Shown: positions 1 through 13,700 of the stretch, piece by piece
How the letters are laid out: each line of letters begins with the position of its first letter
Position numbering within the stretch: position 1 is the stretch's first letter
DNA from: Pelodera strongyloides
Lineage: Eukaryota; Nematoda; Chromadorea; Rhabditida; Rhabditidae
Assembly: GCA_036852015.1 (NCBI GenBank)
Contig: JAANDG010000489.1
Coordinates: 48,502 to 112,501, forward strand
Direction of reading: 5' to 3'
DNA: 64,000 nucleotides
The notes under the pieces: model-generated
What the model was told of the DNA's origin: nothing
What the model saw: the letters and a program-made list of their open reading frames with translations, nothing else
The model's database searches: none
Translations under genes and position numbers: made by a program

Positions 1-1486
1 GAAGGTTACTTCCTGACACTCATATTCTGAGACGCATCATATTCTTGAGACCCGTCTACTTTAGAATGTCGTCGGAGATAACGATCGGCGCGCCCCGAAG
101 GACGTCCGAAGGTTACTTCCTGACACTCATATTCTGAGACGCAGCATATTCTTGAGACTTTGAGCCCGTCTACTTTAGAATGTCGTCGGAGATAACGATC
201 GGCGCGCCCCGAAGGACGTCCGAAGGTTACTTCCTGACACTCATATTCTGAGACGCAGCATATTCTTGAGACCCGTCTACTTTAGAATGTCGTCGGAGAT
301 AACGATCGGCGCGCCCCGAAGGACGTCCGAAGGTTACTTCCTGACACTCATATTCTGAGACGCATCATATTCTTGAGACCCGTCTACTTTAGAATGTCGT
401 CGGAGATAACGATCGGCGCGCCCCGAAGGACGTCCGAAGGTTACTTCCTGACACTCATATTCTGAGACGCAGAATATCCTTGAGACCCGTCTACTTTAGA
501 ATGTCGTCGGAGATAACGATCGGCGCGCCCCGAAGGACGTCCGAAGGTTACTTCCTGACACTCATATTCTGAGACGCATCATATTCTTGAGACTTTGAAG
601 CCCGTCTACTTTAGAATGTCGTCGGAGATAACGATCGGCGCGCCCCGAAGGACGTCCGAAGGTTACTTCCTGACACTCATATTCTGAGACGCAGCATATT
701 CTTGAGAGACCCGTCTACTTTAGAATGTCGTCGGAGATAACGATCGGCGCGCCCCGAAGGACGTCCGAAGGTTACTTCCTGACACTCATATTCTGAGACG
801 CATCATATTCTTGAGACTTTGAGGCCCGTCTACTTTAGAATGTCGTCGGAGAGATAACGATCGGCGCGCCCCGAAGGAACGTCCGAAGGTTACTTCCTGA
901 CACTCATATTCTGAGACGCATCATATTCTTGAGACTTTGAGGCCCGTCTACTTTAGAATGTCGTCGGAGATAACGATCGGCGCGCCCCGAAGGACGTCCG
1001 AAGGTTACTTCCTGACACTCATATTCTGAGACGCAGCATATTCTTGAGACCCGTCTACTTTAGAATGTCGTCGGAGATAACGATCGGCGCGCCCCGAAGG
1101 ACGTCCGAAGGTTACTTCCTGACACTCATATTCTGAGACGCATCATATTCTTGAGACTTTGAAGCCCGTCTACTTTAGAATGTCGTCGGAGATAACGATC
1201 GGCGCGCCCGAAGGTTACTTCCTGACACTCATATTCTGAGACGCATCATATTCTTGAGACTTTGAAGCCCGTCTACTTTAGAATGTCGTCGGAGATAACG
1301 ATCGGCGCGCCCCGAAGGACGTCCGAAGGTTACTTCCTGACACTCATATTCTGAGACGCATCATATTCTTGAGACTTTGAGGCCCGTCGGCCCGTCTACT
1401 TTAGAATGTCGTCGGAGATAACGATCGGCGCGCCCCGAAGGACGTCCGAATGTTACCTCCCGACACTCATATTCTGATGAGACGCA
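1..1486. repeat. Tandem satellite, 107/114-bp unit, about 13 copies
   Basis: Units begin with GAAGGTTACTTCC at 1, 108, 222, 329, 436, 543, 658, 767, 885, 1000, 1107, 1210 and 1325, with a degenerate last unit at 1448. Two length classes alternate: about 107 bp, and about 114 bp with an extra TTTGAGG-like heptamer after TTGAGAC. One unit (1107-1209) lacks about 12 bp. Copies are nearly identical, and almost every one carries the palindrome GGCGCGCC. The array runs off the left edge of the window. No open reading frame runs through it. I read it as satellite or minisatellite DNA. Confidence 0.97.
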
Positions 1487-4266
1487 TCATATACACTTAA
1501 ATTCAGGAGAATAAAATAAAAAATAATACAAATACACCTGATGTTTTGTCCATAATTTGTCCATAATTTGTCAGCTTTGTTTGGTTTGCCTCCTATAGTT
1601 CCGTGGCTAACCGTCCAATCCGGAAACCGTCCATGGGTAGACCTAAAGTTACAAAAATAAACATTGGTACACAACAGACATAACACATAGTAAATTAAAG
1701 CTCTCGATAGCCTTTTTTCCTTTATGAGCGCGAGTGCTTCGCTCTCATGGGGGCGTGGCCTGTGGTGATAATGAGAGGTCGCAGGTATCGCGAAAGCCGG
1801 CGCGCGGGTTCATGAGACTACAATACTACAACTATCACGCATGAGTAGGAAATTCGAGATACGTCTCGAGACATTGTAAATTTGTGAAGTCAAAAAATGT
1901 TTTGTTGAAAGCGTGAACCACAGATTGCTTAAGTTATTTGGCGTAAGTTAACGTATTGAATGTAATATAAAATATACTGGGAAATATAAAACTTACAATA
2001 ATCGGGAGAGGTGGTGTAGTGGTGTTTTTCTTTCGCAGAGGCAGAGAACATGATCCGATTCACGGAGCGGTTGAGTTCATAATATGGAATTCGGTCTTGA
2101 TTGATCTTCGCTGACAACCCAAAATCCAAGTTCGAGCCAGGGCACGAACATATATTTTCTGAAATATTTATCATCAGGCTTGACAAGAAGAAATGGCCTG
2201 AAGAAAACAATGAAAAAAAACGACAATTGGGGCTCGAATAATATAAAAAAGAAAATGAAATTTTTTTATACAAATAACAAGTGCATAAATTAATATAATA
2301 TAAACATGGACTAGTATAGTATTATATCATATTAATTTTTAGAATTATTATAATAATAGGGAGTTATGATTGTTATGAATGAATCGTATATTTTGCGGTA
2401 TATTATATTTAATTTTATTAAAGAAGGATGTTTATTCCGAAGATAAAATCAATAGGCAACTAACCATAAGGAGTGAGGGTATGTATGATATGCTATGGTA
2501 TGAGATCTGGGTATGATTGGTATAAATAATATAAAATCAATAAGTATAACTAAGGAGTGGGGTAGGATTGGTGAATGGGGTGTGAGTAGGTATGGTACGG
2601 GAAGGTATGGTATGGTATGGTGGATTGGGGGCGGGATTGACCCTAGGCGGTAAGGTCGATTTTGAATGTAAAATCAATAAACAAATAAGAAAAGGTGGAG
2701 TTGTGAGTAAGAATGGTACGGGTATGAGTATGGTATGCGGTATGGATATGGGTATAAGGGGCGGAGCTGACCCCAAATAGTATTTTTCATTCCCAGAGCC
2801 ATGAGCAGAGACCAAGGGGGTGGGTGTGATTACCCCGAGGCATTAGTCCCAAGGTGTGAGTTCCCCTGGGGCTATATTCCCAGAGAGGGTAGTCGGGGAC
2901 TAGCTGGTCCTAATTGAATTTGAAAATAAATTAGCTGGAATTAGAGGAAAGAGGGGGGGGGGGGAATTGGCTAATAATTTACACATAGTTGCAAGAAAAA
3001 GGTGGGTGCTATAAAGTTGGGGCGGTTTCTTCCTTTTATAGTATTACCAGACGGCTACGCGCCCACGAGGCATCTTTCGATACTTAAAAGCCCACGAGAC
3101 ATCTTTCGCGCCCACGAGGCATCTTTCGATACTTCATAAAAGAATGTCCCGGTCCCGGAGAAAAAAAGGCAGAAAAAGTTCCTTTCTTAACTACCGCAAT
3201 TTTGCACAGATTTGCAAATTTAGTTAAAAAAAAATAAAAAATAAGAATTATTTCGTAATTCCAAAAACGATAGTTTTAAGCATGCTCGGGAACCCCATAA
3301 TGAATTTTCTAACTGTTCTAAAAAAAGAATAATTTAATTACTTAATTACACACGACTTTATGGAATAAACGCAAGCCATAGGACGTGATATGACGCTTGG
3401 TAAATAGTTATGTAAGCTAATACAAAAATATTGAGTAGAGGTTTGTTATTAGATAAGTAGTTATATTGAAGCCGCCTGCACGCCAAAATGCCGGGGATGA
3501 AGTGGCATGAGTACGGTGTGCAGCGGCTACCTTAGCGGCTACCTGCAAGCGGCAACGTCACGGCGGGCAACTTGCACGCCAGAACCCAACGTACCCCTTT
3601 TTTCCCACGTCGCATGCGCACCGTGCCGTAACGTTGCGGTGTGATATGGGAAGGCAGGTTTAGTACCCTCCCTGCGATTTGGAATGCGCTTTGATGCTTT
3701 ATCTCATGTAAATTCAAATACTTGCAGTAAAGGTGCTATGTTTACTTGAAGAATTTGTGTTCATGTGATTGCCGGAAATTAGTCATAAACTATGAGTGAT
3801 TTGGATTTGAAAAATGTATATAAGAGCATATTTCTTCAAAAAATTAATTTGAGAATAATATGCATGCTTCATAAATAAGTAAACCAGAGTAAGACTAACG
3901 GTGCATTTTGTTACATTAACTGAAAACCACGGAATTGAGACAACTTCAAGAAAAGGCAAACAATCAAAACCCTTTTCACATGATAGTCATAAAAATCTCG
4001 AAATCCGTATGTTCGACGTTCACTGTTCGACGTTCTGCAGCAAAAGCAATTCGCGCCCTAATTTTCGTCATTTGTACTTTCGCGTAGTCTTTAGTTGTAG
4101 GTTGCACTCTCTATCTCTACACTCTCTCACGCAGAGATTTTCAAAAAAATGTTCGAATAAGTGTCACCATTTATGACAAAATTGCTCAGTTTTGCAAATC
4201 CCACAGCGCTAGTTCCTGATTTCAAACTGCCATTACAGTAACTGTACTATAAACTACAAATGTAAC
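1487..4266. other. Gene-free stretch with GGTATG-rich simple sequence
   Basis: I see no convincing exon here on either strand. Degenerate GGTATG/TATGGT repeats occupy about 2462-2780, and a G-run lies near 2953. Three short copies of a GCCCACGAGRCATCTTTCG motif sit at 3060-3138, just after a CCAGACGGCT string that resembles the Helitron ends seen later in the window. The open frames in this stretch have no recognisable domain. Confidence 0.5.
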
Positions 4267-4432
4267 CTTGCATTTTTTTCACAGTTGGTAGAGCGAAGGA
4301 AAACGAAGGTGCTCATGAACACTACGAGGGAATACAAATTACGAAAGTGAGGGATTTCCTGGACTGTTATTTTTTCCGAAAAAAATCACGCACTTTGAGC
4401 TTAATTTTTGAACTGATATCGAAAGGAATCAG

Positions 4433-5020
4433 ATTTTGAAAACCCTACGCGGAATCTTAAAAGTCTTGCGAACATTTTTCTAATATAAACCGAGTCATGA
4501 TTCCTTCTAGTTTTTCTGGAAAAACCACAGAAAGTTATTTTCCCTTGATTTACAAATTATGTTCAGTAAAGATTGCTCATTAATTTTGGCCATTTAACGT
4601 TGTTGAATTCAATTTTAAAAAATCTACGCGGAATCTCACAGGTCTTGCGAACATTTTGAGCGTGTTAACCATGACATTATCCTTTCTAGTGCTTGTGAAA
4701 AAACCACAGGAAGTTATTTTTCCTTGAGTTCAAAATGTGATACAAAAAGTTACACTGTATTTGGGTAATTTAGTGACTCCATATTAACTTTTAAATGAGC
4801 TACGCGGATTTTTACGAACATGGCGAGCATTTTGACCATATTAACCATGTCGGGATTCCTCTTTTTTTCTGTATACACCACAGCAATTTATCATTCCATA
4901 TGTTCAGCATGTGGAGCACCATGCTACAGTGCATTTTCATAATGTCACGAGTCATACCAGATTTTGGATGGCATACGCGGAATTTTACAAGAATGCGAAC
5001 ATTTTTAGCATACATACATA
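4433..5020. repeat. Degenerate tandem repeat, about 180-bp unit, about 4 copies
   Basis: Four diverged units each contain CTACGCGGAATTTTACA-like sequence, then GCGAACATTTT, then TTAACCATG and ACCACAG at similar spacing (starting near 4440, 4620, 4800 and 4975). The units differ by many substitutions, so the array is much older than the satellite at the left edge. Confidence 0.7.
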
Positions 5021-5221
5021 GTAATAATGAGCGTATGCGCAGCATCGAAAATCTCTAGATGACCTTGTTGTATTGCTGAAGCATTTATGAATGCCATATA
5101 TTTACGAATACTTAGTGTTCAATATTATTATTATTAATTAATTGTTGTACCTGTAAGTATTTATGTGCCTATTAGACAAAATCTTTTGAAACATTTGTAG
5201 GTTACTAGCCTACTGCCCACA

Positions 5222-5680
5222 TTAAAGGAGGAGGCGCACGAGATCTAAGTGTACGATTTATTCCTTCTTATCGATAGATGACGGCATTTGCTTCCAAGAA
5301 AGATGCCTTACGAAGCAAAAGCTTTTAATTAGAAGGAATAAATCAGAATAATGCTCAAAATTTTATCTAAATTCTTGACCGTAGCCTTTGTAATTGTGTG
5401 TGTCCCGAGGGTATCTGGGAGACTCAAAATAAGAAAATCAGAATAAGGGTGCAACTATACCTAGATACCCTCGGGACACATACAATAAGAGCCAGATACC
5501 CTCGGGACACAACGGCTACGGTCACGAATTTAGATAAAATCCTGAGCATTATACTGATTTATTCCTTCTAATTAAAAGTATTTGCTTCGTAAGGCATGTT
5601 CATTGGAAGCAAATGCCGTCATCTATCGATAAGAATAAAGAAATGGTACACTTAGGTCTCATGCGCCTCCTCCTTTAATA
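5222..5680. mobile_element. TTAA-flanked foldback element (AAAGGAGGAGGCGC termini)
   Basis: The left arm starts ATTAAAGGAGGAGGCGCA and the right arm ends TGCGCCTCCTCCTTTAAT. The arms pair for roughly 200 bp each around a centre rich in TCCCGAGGGTATCTGG. The element has no coding capacity. It shares the TTAA flank and palindromic design of the other foldback families in this window. Confidence 0.85.
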
Positions 5681-5689
5681 GCCTCCCAG

Positions 5690-7390
5690 GAATAACACAA
5701 TATACAATAAATAGTGCCTAACGGTGAAAGTACTACCCCGCATCATGTGGCAACAATTATCAGGTATATTGTTCCAACAAAAAGTGGCTTCTACCTAGAT
5801 CGCCCAGGAACACTTGTACTTGTACGGCAAGGCACCGTAAGGAGCATCCATTGTGAATCATCCCCAATAACTAAGAAATCCCAAAATAGATTTTGGTGAT
5901 AACCCAAGAAATGCGTAGCTCACGCATGCATATTTCATGTATTGGCGGTAGTTTAGCATGTACTTCAGCGAACCGAGCGAAAATTTGAACCATTCGGCGA
6001 CGGTTATCGGTTGTTCCGTGGACCCCATTAGGAAGCTTCTTCATGACCAATTTTTCTCGAAAACCGTCGTCAAATGGTCACTAACCAGTCACCTTTTTTG
6101 GTGAAAATCATTTGGTGACCGGCTTCTGACGTGGTCTAAGAAAGGCTTGTGTTTTCCTGATATTATATGATTGTTGATTCCTTATTTTTTTTTATTGAAA
6201 TGGGAGGCAAAATTTTCAGGGCAACATGCATAAACGTTCCTAGACAATCCACCTTATGGTGACCATACCATTGATCCGATGACGGCACGGCTAAACCATT
6301 TCCCACCAAATGATTTTTAAACCATTGGCCAAACATTTATTATTATCAGTAGACATGATATCCGCCCAAATTATGGATATCGCCGCACTCATTCACTAAA
6401 ACTGAAAAACTGAGAACCACAGAAAAGCCGTCGTTCGCCGGGCCGGCGAGCAAATGATTTTCACGAAACAACCTATTGGTGGCTGGTTTCTCACCATCTG
6501 ATAATACCATGTTGTGACCTGTTGACTCACCAAGTGAGCATGAGCATCCAAGGGGCGAGTCCGCTAAAAAAAACTAGCGAATCGTCAGCAAATGGTTCCT
6601 CAGCTTGCTAAGTAATAAACCGATTTTGCATCGCTAACCCAGATTTGTACAATAATGCAAGTAGCCAAAAGGCCCAGTTTTTGCAAGCATAGTTCTCACA
6701 GAACGCACAATACTCACGGCAAGCTTTAGCGTTAGCACCTCAAATATATAAGTGAAGTGAGTATTTATAGACCAACATAGACTTTAACCTGCATAAACTG
6801 TGAAATAGCCTTTCCACGATCTTTCTTACAGTTATTACAATAACAGACATTCACCTTCATCAAACAAACGAAATAAGTTAGAAGATTTATTACACGTGAG
6901 AAAGATTTAGACGTGGTCAAAAATATGCAACGGTCAACGGTTAATATGCAATAAACGCACAGTTGCGTTCATTTTTTCAGCCCCGCCCAACCTAGGGCCC
7001 CTCCTCTACCAACTGTGATTTTGCGCACCAAACTTGCATGCAATTCCCGGGTCCGTAGAAACTATTCTTGTTGTGGTTTGCTTACCTTAAGATTATAAAG
7101 AGATTATTCTTACTGTTAAGTTTCGAACGTATTTGACCCGTCGCGTATGATGGACTAGGAGAGTAACCTTCACCTTCCTTTATAATTGAACATTTCTTTG
7201 GTGAAGAATTTTTCTTTTCCTGTCCTCGCACGGTGTCGTCTCTCGGTTTTTATACCATTCTATTAATACTCGAAACCTCGTTGCGGCTAAAAATTATGCA
7301 TTTGTGATACACGGGTTCTCGAGCATATTGTTGTAAACATTAGCGAACACTCGTCGTTCTTCTTTTTCTTGCTTCACGATTCTTGCTATT
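5690..7390. other. Gene-free upstream region
   Basis: No exon was recognised. The stretch contains diverged repeats with GGTGACC/GGTCACT and CGACGGTT motifs (about 5995-6130 and 6420-6560). Similar motifs recur at about 41820-41990 and 61675-61800. The promoter of the following gene presumably lies in its last part, but I see no TATA element I would commit to. Confidence 0.4.
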
Positions 7391-7401
7391 TAGGGTTAAA
7401 C
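7387..7401 (+). other. Putative spliced-leader acceptor of SSR4
   Basis: A CTATTTAG acceptor lies 8 nt before the SSR4 start codon. No upstream exon is needed to complete the protein, so a trans-splice site is the simplest reading. This is inference. Confidence 0.5.
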
Positions 7402-9871
7402 ATGCTCCGCTCCGTCGCTTTCTTCGGTCTGATCTCCGTCGGTTTGGGTGAATTTTTGTGAAATTCTTATGGCATTGTACCCTGACGGCCAGTTTGTCAT
7501 AAAACAATCTAGTCCATTTTCGCTTTCCATATAAGTCTCTTTGTAAAAAGCGGCGTAGTAATGCCTATCTACGTCAACGCAAATGTTTTCCTAATACATT
7601 CATTGTAGCTGCGAAAAGTAAAAAGTGATAAAGTGAACTTCACAAAACAATCTAGTCCATTTTCGCTTTCCATATAAGTCTCTTTGTAAAAAGCGGCGTA
7701 GTAATGCCTATCTACGTCAACGCAAATGTTTTCCTAATACATTCATTGTAGCTGCGAAGCTGCACTTATTATAACCATGGTTTCGCACCACTATGGGCTA
7801 GTTCGGGAGGCCACAATCCCAAATATAAATTGAAAATGAACATGGCAGAGGGATTTTGCTTGAGGGATTTTGCTAACCTTTTTTTTGCAGCTGTCTCTTG
7901 CCAATCGCCTCAACACTCCGAATCCACTTTCTCTACTACTGACGGTTTCTTCTACTTCCAGACGACCTTTATTGCCGAGTTCTCCCTGCAGTGCGCCAAC
8001 AAAATTAAGGTAAGCAGAATCCGGAATTGTAAACAATTTAAATTACATATCTTATAATCTTATTGCTATGTCCAATGCCTACTTAAATTACATATCTTAT
8101 AATATTTTGCTATGTCCAATACCTATATCTTGCTACGGTTTCTAATGGTGGTGTTTACGTTGTACGGTTTACGGTTTACCTAGTTTTATGCTTTTCCATT
8201 TTTTATAGTTTATAGTTTGTATGCTTTAATTTAATGGACAAATTGAACGACAATAATATGGTGCTAATAGTGCACTCAAAGTCTCAAAGTGTCACTGTGT
8301 CACTGTAGTGTAGTTGTGATCTGCAATGGACCATGGCCAATATATCTGCATTGTTTAGGATGCTCCCTTCTTCGCTGTTGTCAATGGAAAGACTTACCAA
8401 GTTGCTTACTCCGAGGACGTGAACAAATATCAGGTACTTTTTTTTTATACATATCTATATAAACATAAACCACTACACTAAATTCAGTGAACACGGTACT
8501 GACGGAACACTTTGTGATGATAACATAGACCATAGACCACAATTATTATTGTCAGAAGTCAGAATGTACTCGGAGGCTCGGTGATTATTATAACTATAAA
8601 TTATAATATTTTTGAAGCTAATTATTATTATGGGTTTGAAGTTTTGATCCGTCGATTGGTTTGGTTTGTATGCTCAAAATTTCCAGGCAATCCGTAGCAG
8701 CGTAACAGCATTACAGAATATTTATGTAACGTAATATGTATGTTTCCTTCTCGTGACGAGGGTGCCAACTCGATAAACGTTATATTTTGTTATTTGTACT
8801 TTTGTAGGTCTGTAGTTCATATGCTTTCTGACTTACTCCTTCATATTTAGGTTTCCTTTGGCCTTGAGCACGGAGAAGCTGGATCTCAGACTTTCAACAT
8901 TGACATCCTTGATGAGGATAGCTTTGCTGCATACAAGAAGGTTAGTTTTTAAATCTTGTACATCTGTATTTTGTTGTAGAATTTCATAATGCTTTTTTGC
9001 GGCCTTTTGCTAACACTGGAATGTAAATGTGGATGTTCATCGGTTTTATTATGTAAAAGACTCAATAGAGTTTGTTTTAAGAACAAAAGAAACACAAGAA
9101 CCCATGAAAGCATGTTTTCTGGTTGTGTTTGTCAAAAAGAATACAAAACTAGTAGGATTTCGAGACATATGAGGGGATCCTATGTATATGCTTTTATGCA
9201 AAGTGAGCTCGAATTGATCTTGATTTTCTATTATGTTCATACTCATTTGCATGAGCATAATGCATGGGATTGCATTGAACCAAAGTCCGTTTCGGAAATC
9301 GGATGTTATAACGCTTTAAGTATTTCAAATTCAGGCTGAACGCAATGGAGAGAGCACTTCTGCTGTCAAGCCTCTGTTCACCATCCCTCTGAACCACCCT
9401 GTGAGTTATTTTTTTTTTTTTAATCTTAAGATGGAGTTTATTTCAGCATTAAGCGGGGGTGAAAACTGCACTATGCGACTATGCACTTATAATATTGTAA
9501 GCGGAGTTCATTTGCGTGCTACGTAAAGTGTAAAGGAATGTATTGTTTGTTTCGAAATTGGGACATTACATTGGGTACTGTATAAGGGCACTCCGGCATT
9601 TATTTAACGCTGAGCGGTACCATGCAATGTAGAAGCTCCTGAATATGTTGGTTGTATATACATATCTACTATTTTTCGTACGTACGAGGTGCGCTGTGGC
9701 AGCTTGTCATGCTCTTTCACAGTGTTGTTTTTAGAATATTTCTTTCGCCGAAAGTAGTTTTGTGCTTTTCAGGGATTGAGCCGCAAGTCTTTCGTCAGTT
9801 CTGAAACGGTCGCCATGTTGGTTGCCTTCGTTGCCCTTTACTTTGCATTCTCTGAGAAGGCTAGCCTCTAA
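7402..9871 (+). CDS. SSR4: Translocon-associated protein subunit delta (SSR4/TRAP-delta)
   Basis: Six exons join in phase: 7402-7447, 7891-8009, 8359-8433, 8851-8940, 9335-9400 and 9773-9871, giving 164 aa (human SSR4 is 173 aa). The protein is one of four TRAP subunits in the ER membrane beside the Sec61 channel and assists translocation of nascent secretory proteins. Residues 1-17 form a signal peptide ([16 protein letters not shown]). Two cysteines (in AVSCQSP and SLQCANK) match the conserved luminal pair. The stretch [12 protein letters not shown] matches GRYQVSWSLDH of the human protein. One transmembrane helix lies near the C terminus ([15 protein letters not shown]), leaving a very short cytosolic tail. 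The start was chosen because it follows an acceptor-like site by 8 nt and opens a signal peptide. Intron 1 contains a recent tandem duplication. Domain identity is from memory of the family, and the exon phases are seen directly. Confidence 0.94.
7501..7758. repeat. Recent tandem duplication in SSR4 intron 1
   Basis: Bases 7501-7615 and 7644-7758 are identical over 115 bp with a period of 143 bp. The lack of substitutions points to a recent duplication or an assembly duplication. Confidence 0.95.
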
Positions 9872-10227
9872 ATCCGGTTGTCTTTTGAAGTACAGCAATT
9901 AGCTGTAATACTATGCCGAGTATTTATTACATTGATCGGGACTATATGCATTCACGAACTGACTAGACCAATGATGTGAGTAGCATGTAGGCTTTTGTGG
10001 AGTTGCGTCATAGTTGCCTGTTGGTCTAATGATCGATTTCTTTTTTTTGTCTCAGAAGCATTACGGTTATTGTAAAAATTGGCAAACATTGTAATGTATC
10101 TTCTATTTGTATATTGCCTTTTGTAATAATTGAGCAGGCTGTGATTTGTAGTGCGACATTCTCGGACGCATTTTATTCTTTATTTATTTGTTATCATTAT
10201 CAGAGTTGATTGTTGGTGTCTTTGGCA

Positions 10228-10233
10228 AATAAA
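10228..10233 (+). promoter_or_regulatory. Candidate polyadenylation signal of SSR4
   Basis: AATAAA lies about 360 nt after the SSR4 stop codon and is followed by a GT-rich stretch. It is the first perfect hexamer I noticed in the 3' region. Confidence 0.55.
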
Positions 10234-10754
10234 AGTTTGTTCTATATGATGTTGGGAGTTTTCGTTTTGGTCAATGTTCCGCTTTGATATCTGTTATGAG
10301 TGTGAATTAGGATATTATAATGAATCGGGGGTGGGGAGGCTAAAACTTCTACCTATCGGTCCAGAGTGTTAGCCAAAATGTTTTATGTTGGGGGGGAGGG
10401 GGGGTACTTTTATTTGTTTTAATAACACACAATTACGAACGCTATGTTTCAGGATCACGTTTTATTTGATGGATGGGTTTCAGATTATTGTAGTTAACTT
10501 GTTAGTTAAAACACATTTGGTTAAGTTCAAAGATAGGTTATGGATTTGTGGAGCTTACTTACAATTAGACTAAATTTGTGGTCCGAACCTTTTCTACATA
10601 GAGGATGTGTTATGTATGTTTTTGACAAATTTATAATAACTTGCTGTCCATAAACTTGTTCACAACCGTGCGCTGGTATGGGTACATTGTTTAAATTATA
10701 ATTTATACTTTATTATTACGTCAAGGTTTTCTTCTTATTTGTATGGAGCTGTTT

Positions 10755-10766
10755 CACTTTAGAAAC
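10755..10766 (+). other. Putative spliced-leader acceptor of the FAM210-like gene
   Basis: CACTTTAG ends at 10762, 4 nt before the ATG at 10767. It decides the start: the in-frame ATG at 10743 lies upstream of the acceptor and would be removed. Confidence 0.5.
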
Positions 10767-13700
10767 ATGCTTCGGGTATCGAACTTCGTTGGACGAGGGT
10801 TGGTGCCTCTTGGTAGAACAACTTTAAATCGGATCATACATCCCTCTGCCAGATGTGTTTTAAATGAACAGGTATATTCAGTTCGAATGATTCATATAGT
10901 ATGTCCGTATAGTGTAAAGTATAGTATATTATCGTATAGTATTATAGTATAAAGTATAGTATGTCCGTATAGTATAGTGTAGTATATTATACGTATGTAT
11001 TATGTGTGATCCGTGTGTTTGTGTGTGTGCATTATTTCGTGTAGTTTATCAAACTGGGCAACTGGGCTTGGCTTATGTTATGCTGGTAGTCAAAAAGTTA
11101 TTGAAGTAAACTGGTTCCGAGTAGGACCGCGACACTTATAATTACACATTCTTGTCTTTACTATGTATATCGATGTACTATCCCTTTGGACTGAAAACTG
11201 AAACCGACTGATCTTGTTTTATACGCCTATGTTCATGTTCTATTGCGTTGGGACTTGGGACTTAATCATGTCCTGTGTGATTGTGATGCATACTGCTTGG
11301 TGTTATTTAAGAACTACAGTACAGCTAAAAGTTGAATAGAGATAAGAATGTCTGTAGGTGTAGGTACTGTACTTAGGTGAAAAAAAGGAGTTAGCTGCAC
11401 ACACACTGTGATCTGATTCATTTAGATAAAGGTCCTCGCCTGTACACCACAAATTAGATGCATACATCAATCTCCACGACACGAAGATGAAAAGGTACCA
11501 TTTTATCTCTTAAAGCGAAATACCGGCCGGTTTTTGAAACGCATCGTGGTTCTTACGTTTTGTGCTAAGTTACTCGACTTTATCTCGAATATCTCGATTT
11601 TTTATTCTAATTTATGTTCATATGCATATGCTGCATAAGAGTGCTGGTCTACACAATCTGTTTGAAAAACGGGCCGGTATTTCGCTGTAAAGCGCTTCGA
11701 GGAGAGAGCGTGCTCATTCATTCGAGAAAGGAGATTAGGGTTCAATTTCTATTGTGTATTAACGGTCAATGCTGCTGTCCGAGGCTTCTTGTTCGACTCT
11801 ATCCCCTTTGTTTGTTATGTGAAACACATCGAATACACACCGCAATAAAAAAACCCAAACACCACCAAGCCTAATTAAACAGAGGCCGTATTCACCAACA
11901 CGCAGGGAGCCCTTCCTAGGTTCACGAGCGCTCTGAATATCTTCTGCACTCACGATCCCTGGGGAGGCCAGGGAGGGCTCCCTGTGTGTTGGTGAATACG
12001 GCCTCTGATTAACTCCTTGTAGCCATTACATAGGTTTACACCTTCCATATAAAGTCACTTGATGTTGCTGTTCATCTTTTTTGGATACAATTATGCTCGT
12101 TGCTAGGCAATTGTACATGATTAGCTTCCTCTTCGGTGCATTTTGTAAATGAATTATACCTCTAAAATACCGCAACATCACCTTGACACGTAGTTCGCTA
12201 TGTGTTTATTCGGCTTTATTGTTTTGGGGAGAGATTTTCGGGTAAGAGTTCTATTATTGGTCTAGTTGATGTATTATGATGAAACTAAACACGGCGTTAT
12301 ACATAGTCATAGCAGAGGTGAAGTCACGGGTGTACCACTGCTTGTGATACTAATTATGAGAATGAGCCATTCAGGAGAGAAGCATATCACAATGTTTCGC
12401 TTCTCTCATATAAATTGCATATTTTTCGTATGTTAGTGTATATTACGGAATGATTTTTATAGTGCGTTAAAGGCTTCGTAATTATTATTCTTGTATACAT
12501 TCGATTAATTGTATATTTGCTGGTGGGTGCCGGTAGCGTAAAATACGGACCACCCACGAAGTTGGGGACCACACACGAAAACGCATTGGACCACCCACAT
12601 AGATCAGAAAACGTCAAATATACCGTATTTGAAAGATAACTGAATTACATAACACTATATCATACTATATATATTGCTCAATAGTGTAGGTTAGATATGC
12701 TCAAACAACTACTTAAAATATAAGGACCACCCACGAAGCCACTCACCAAATTATCGTAATGTGTCAAAAAGAATCTATAAATAAATTGCATATTTTTCCA
12801 TATGGTAGTGAATATTACGGAAATGATTTTTATAGTGCGTTAAAGGCTTCGTAATTATAATTCTTGTATACATTCGGTTAATTGTATTTGTATATTTGCT
12901 GGTGGGTGCCGGTAGCGTAATAAACGCATTGGCCCGGATAGATTCGACCCCCCGCTCGACCAAAACCCCAATATTTCGTTTGCGACCAAAATTCATAATA
13001 GCATGTTTCTTTATTTCGCTTATTTTCTAGACCCGATGGTCGATGATCATGTCGGACGAGCAGAAAAAGACAAAGAAAGAGAAGATCGATAAAATGAAGG
13101 AGGTGGGGAGATTTTTTATTTATTTTTATTCTATTTATTTTCGTGTATTGTATTGTCAGTGGAGTTGACTTTGGTGACATTGTGTGTAGGACTTCCTTGA
13201 TTCTAACCTATGATATTATAATGTTTAGTGTAATGTAAGGTTGAACTTACAATCAGCAGCGAATTACACTCTGCGTGTGTCCATGGTTGAAATACCTCTA
13301 AATAATGTTTGTTGTCTGTAGTCTAAAGTCGAAAGTCTATTCATAAATAAGTGTGTTTTTTCATGTACTGAGATACCTTATTATTTATCTAAATACCGTT
13401 TATCTATCGAATTCGAATCGATCTATCTGTCGAAATAAGCTGAGATGATGAGATCCCTGATATTCTGTGTATTTTCATCATGGCATAAACTCGTTGACGC
13501 TTTGACCGACGAAACCACCATCCGAATTAGCATATTGTATAAATTTAGACGGTGGTCTTGAGCTCGTAGCCATACCACCGTCGGGATTAGAATATTAGGT
13601 ATGGTGAAAATCAGAAACGTATCATAAACAGCTACAAGTTTCGGAAACACTACATATATTTGTATGGTGGTTTTGAGCTTTTCCCGACGAGTTTTATGCC

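Noticed and set aside
1..1486. CRISPR-like array
   Set aside because: The whole unit is repeated with no unique spacers, and the window is eukaryotic.
2002..2147. tRNA-like A-box (GGTGGTGTAGTGG) and B-box-like AAGTTCGAGCCAGGG
   Set aside because: The boxes are about 110 bp apart with no cloverleaf between. At most a decayed SINE.
3532..3717. 61-aa minus-strand frame in GC-richer DNA
   Set aside because: No domain, no splice context, and the DNA looks repetitive.
10743..10766. Upstream ATG of the FAM210-like gene
   Set aside because: It precedes a CACTTTAG acceptor and an in-frame second ATG that opens a better mitochondrial presequence.
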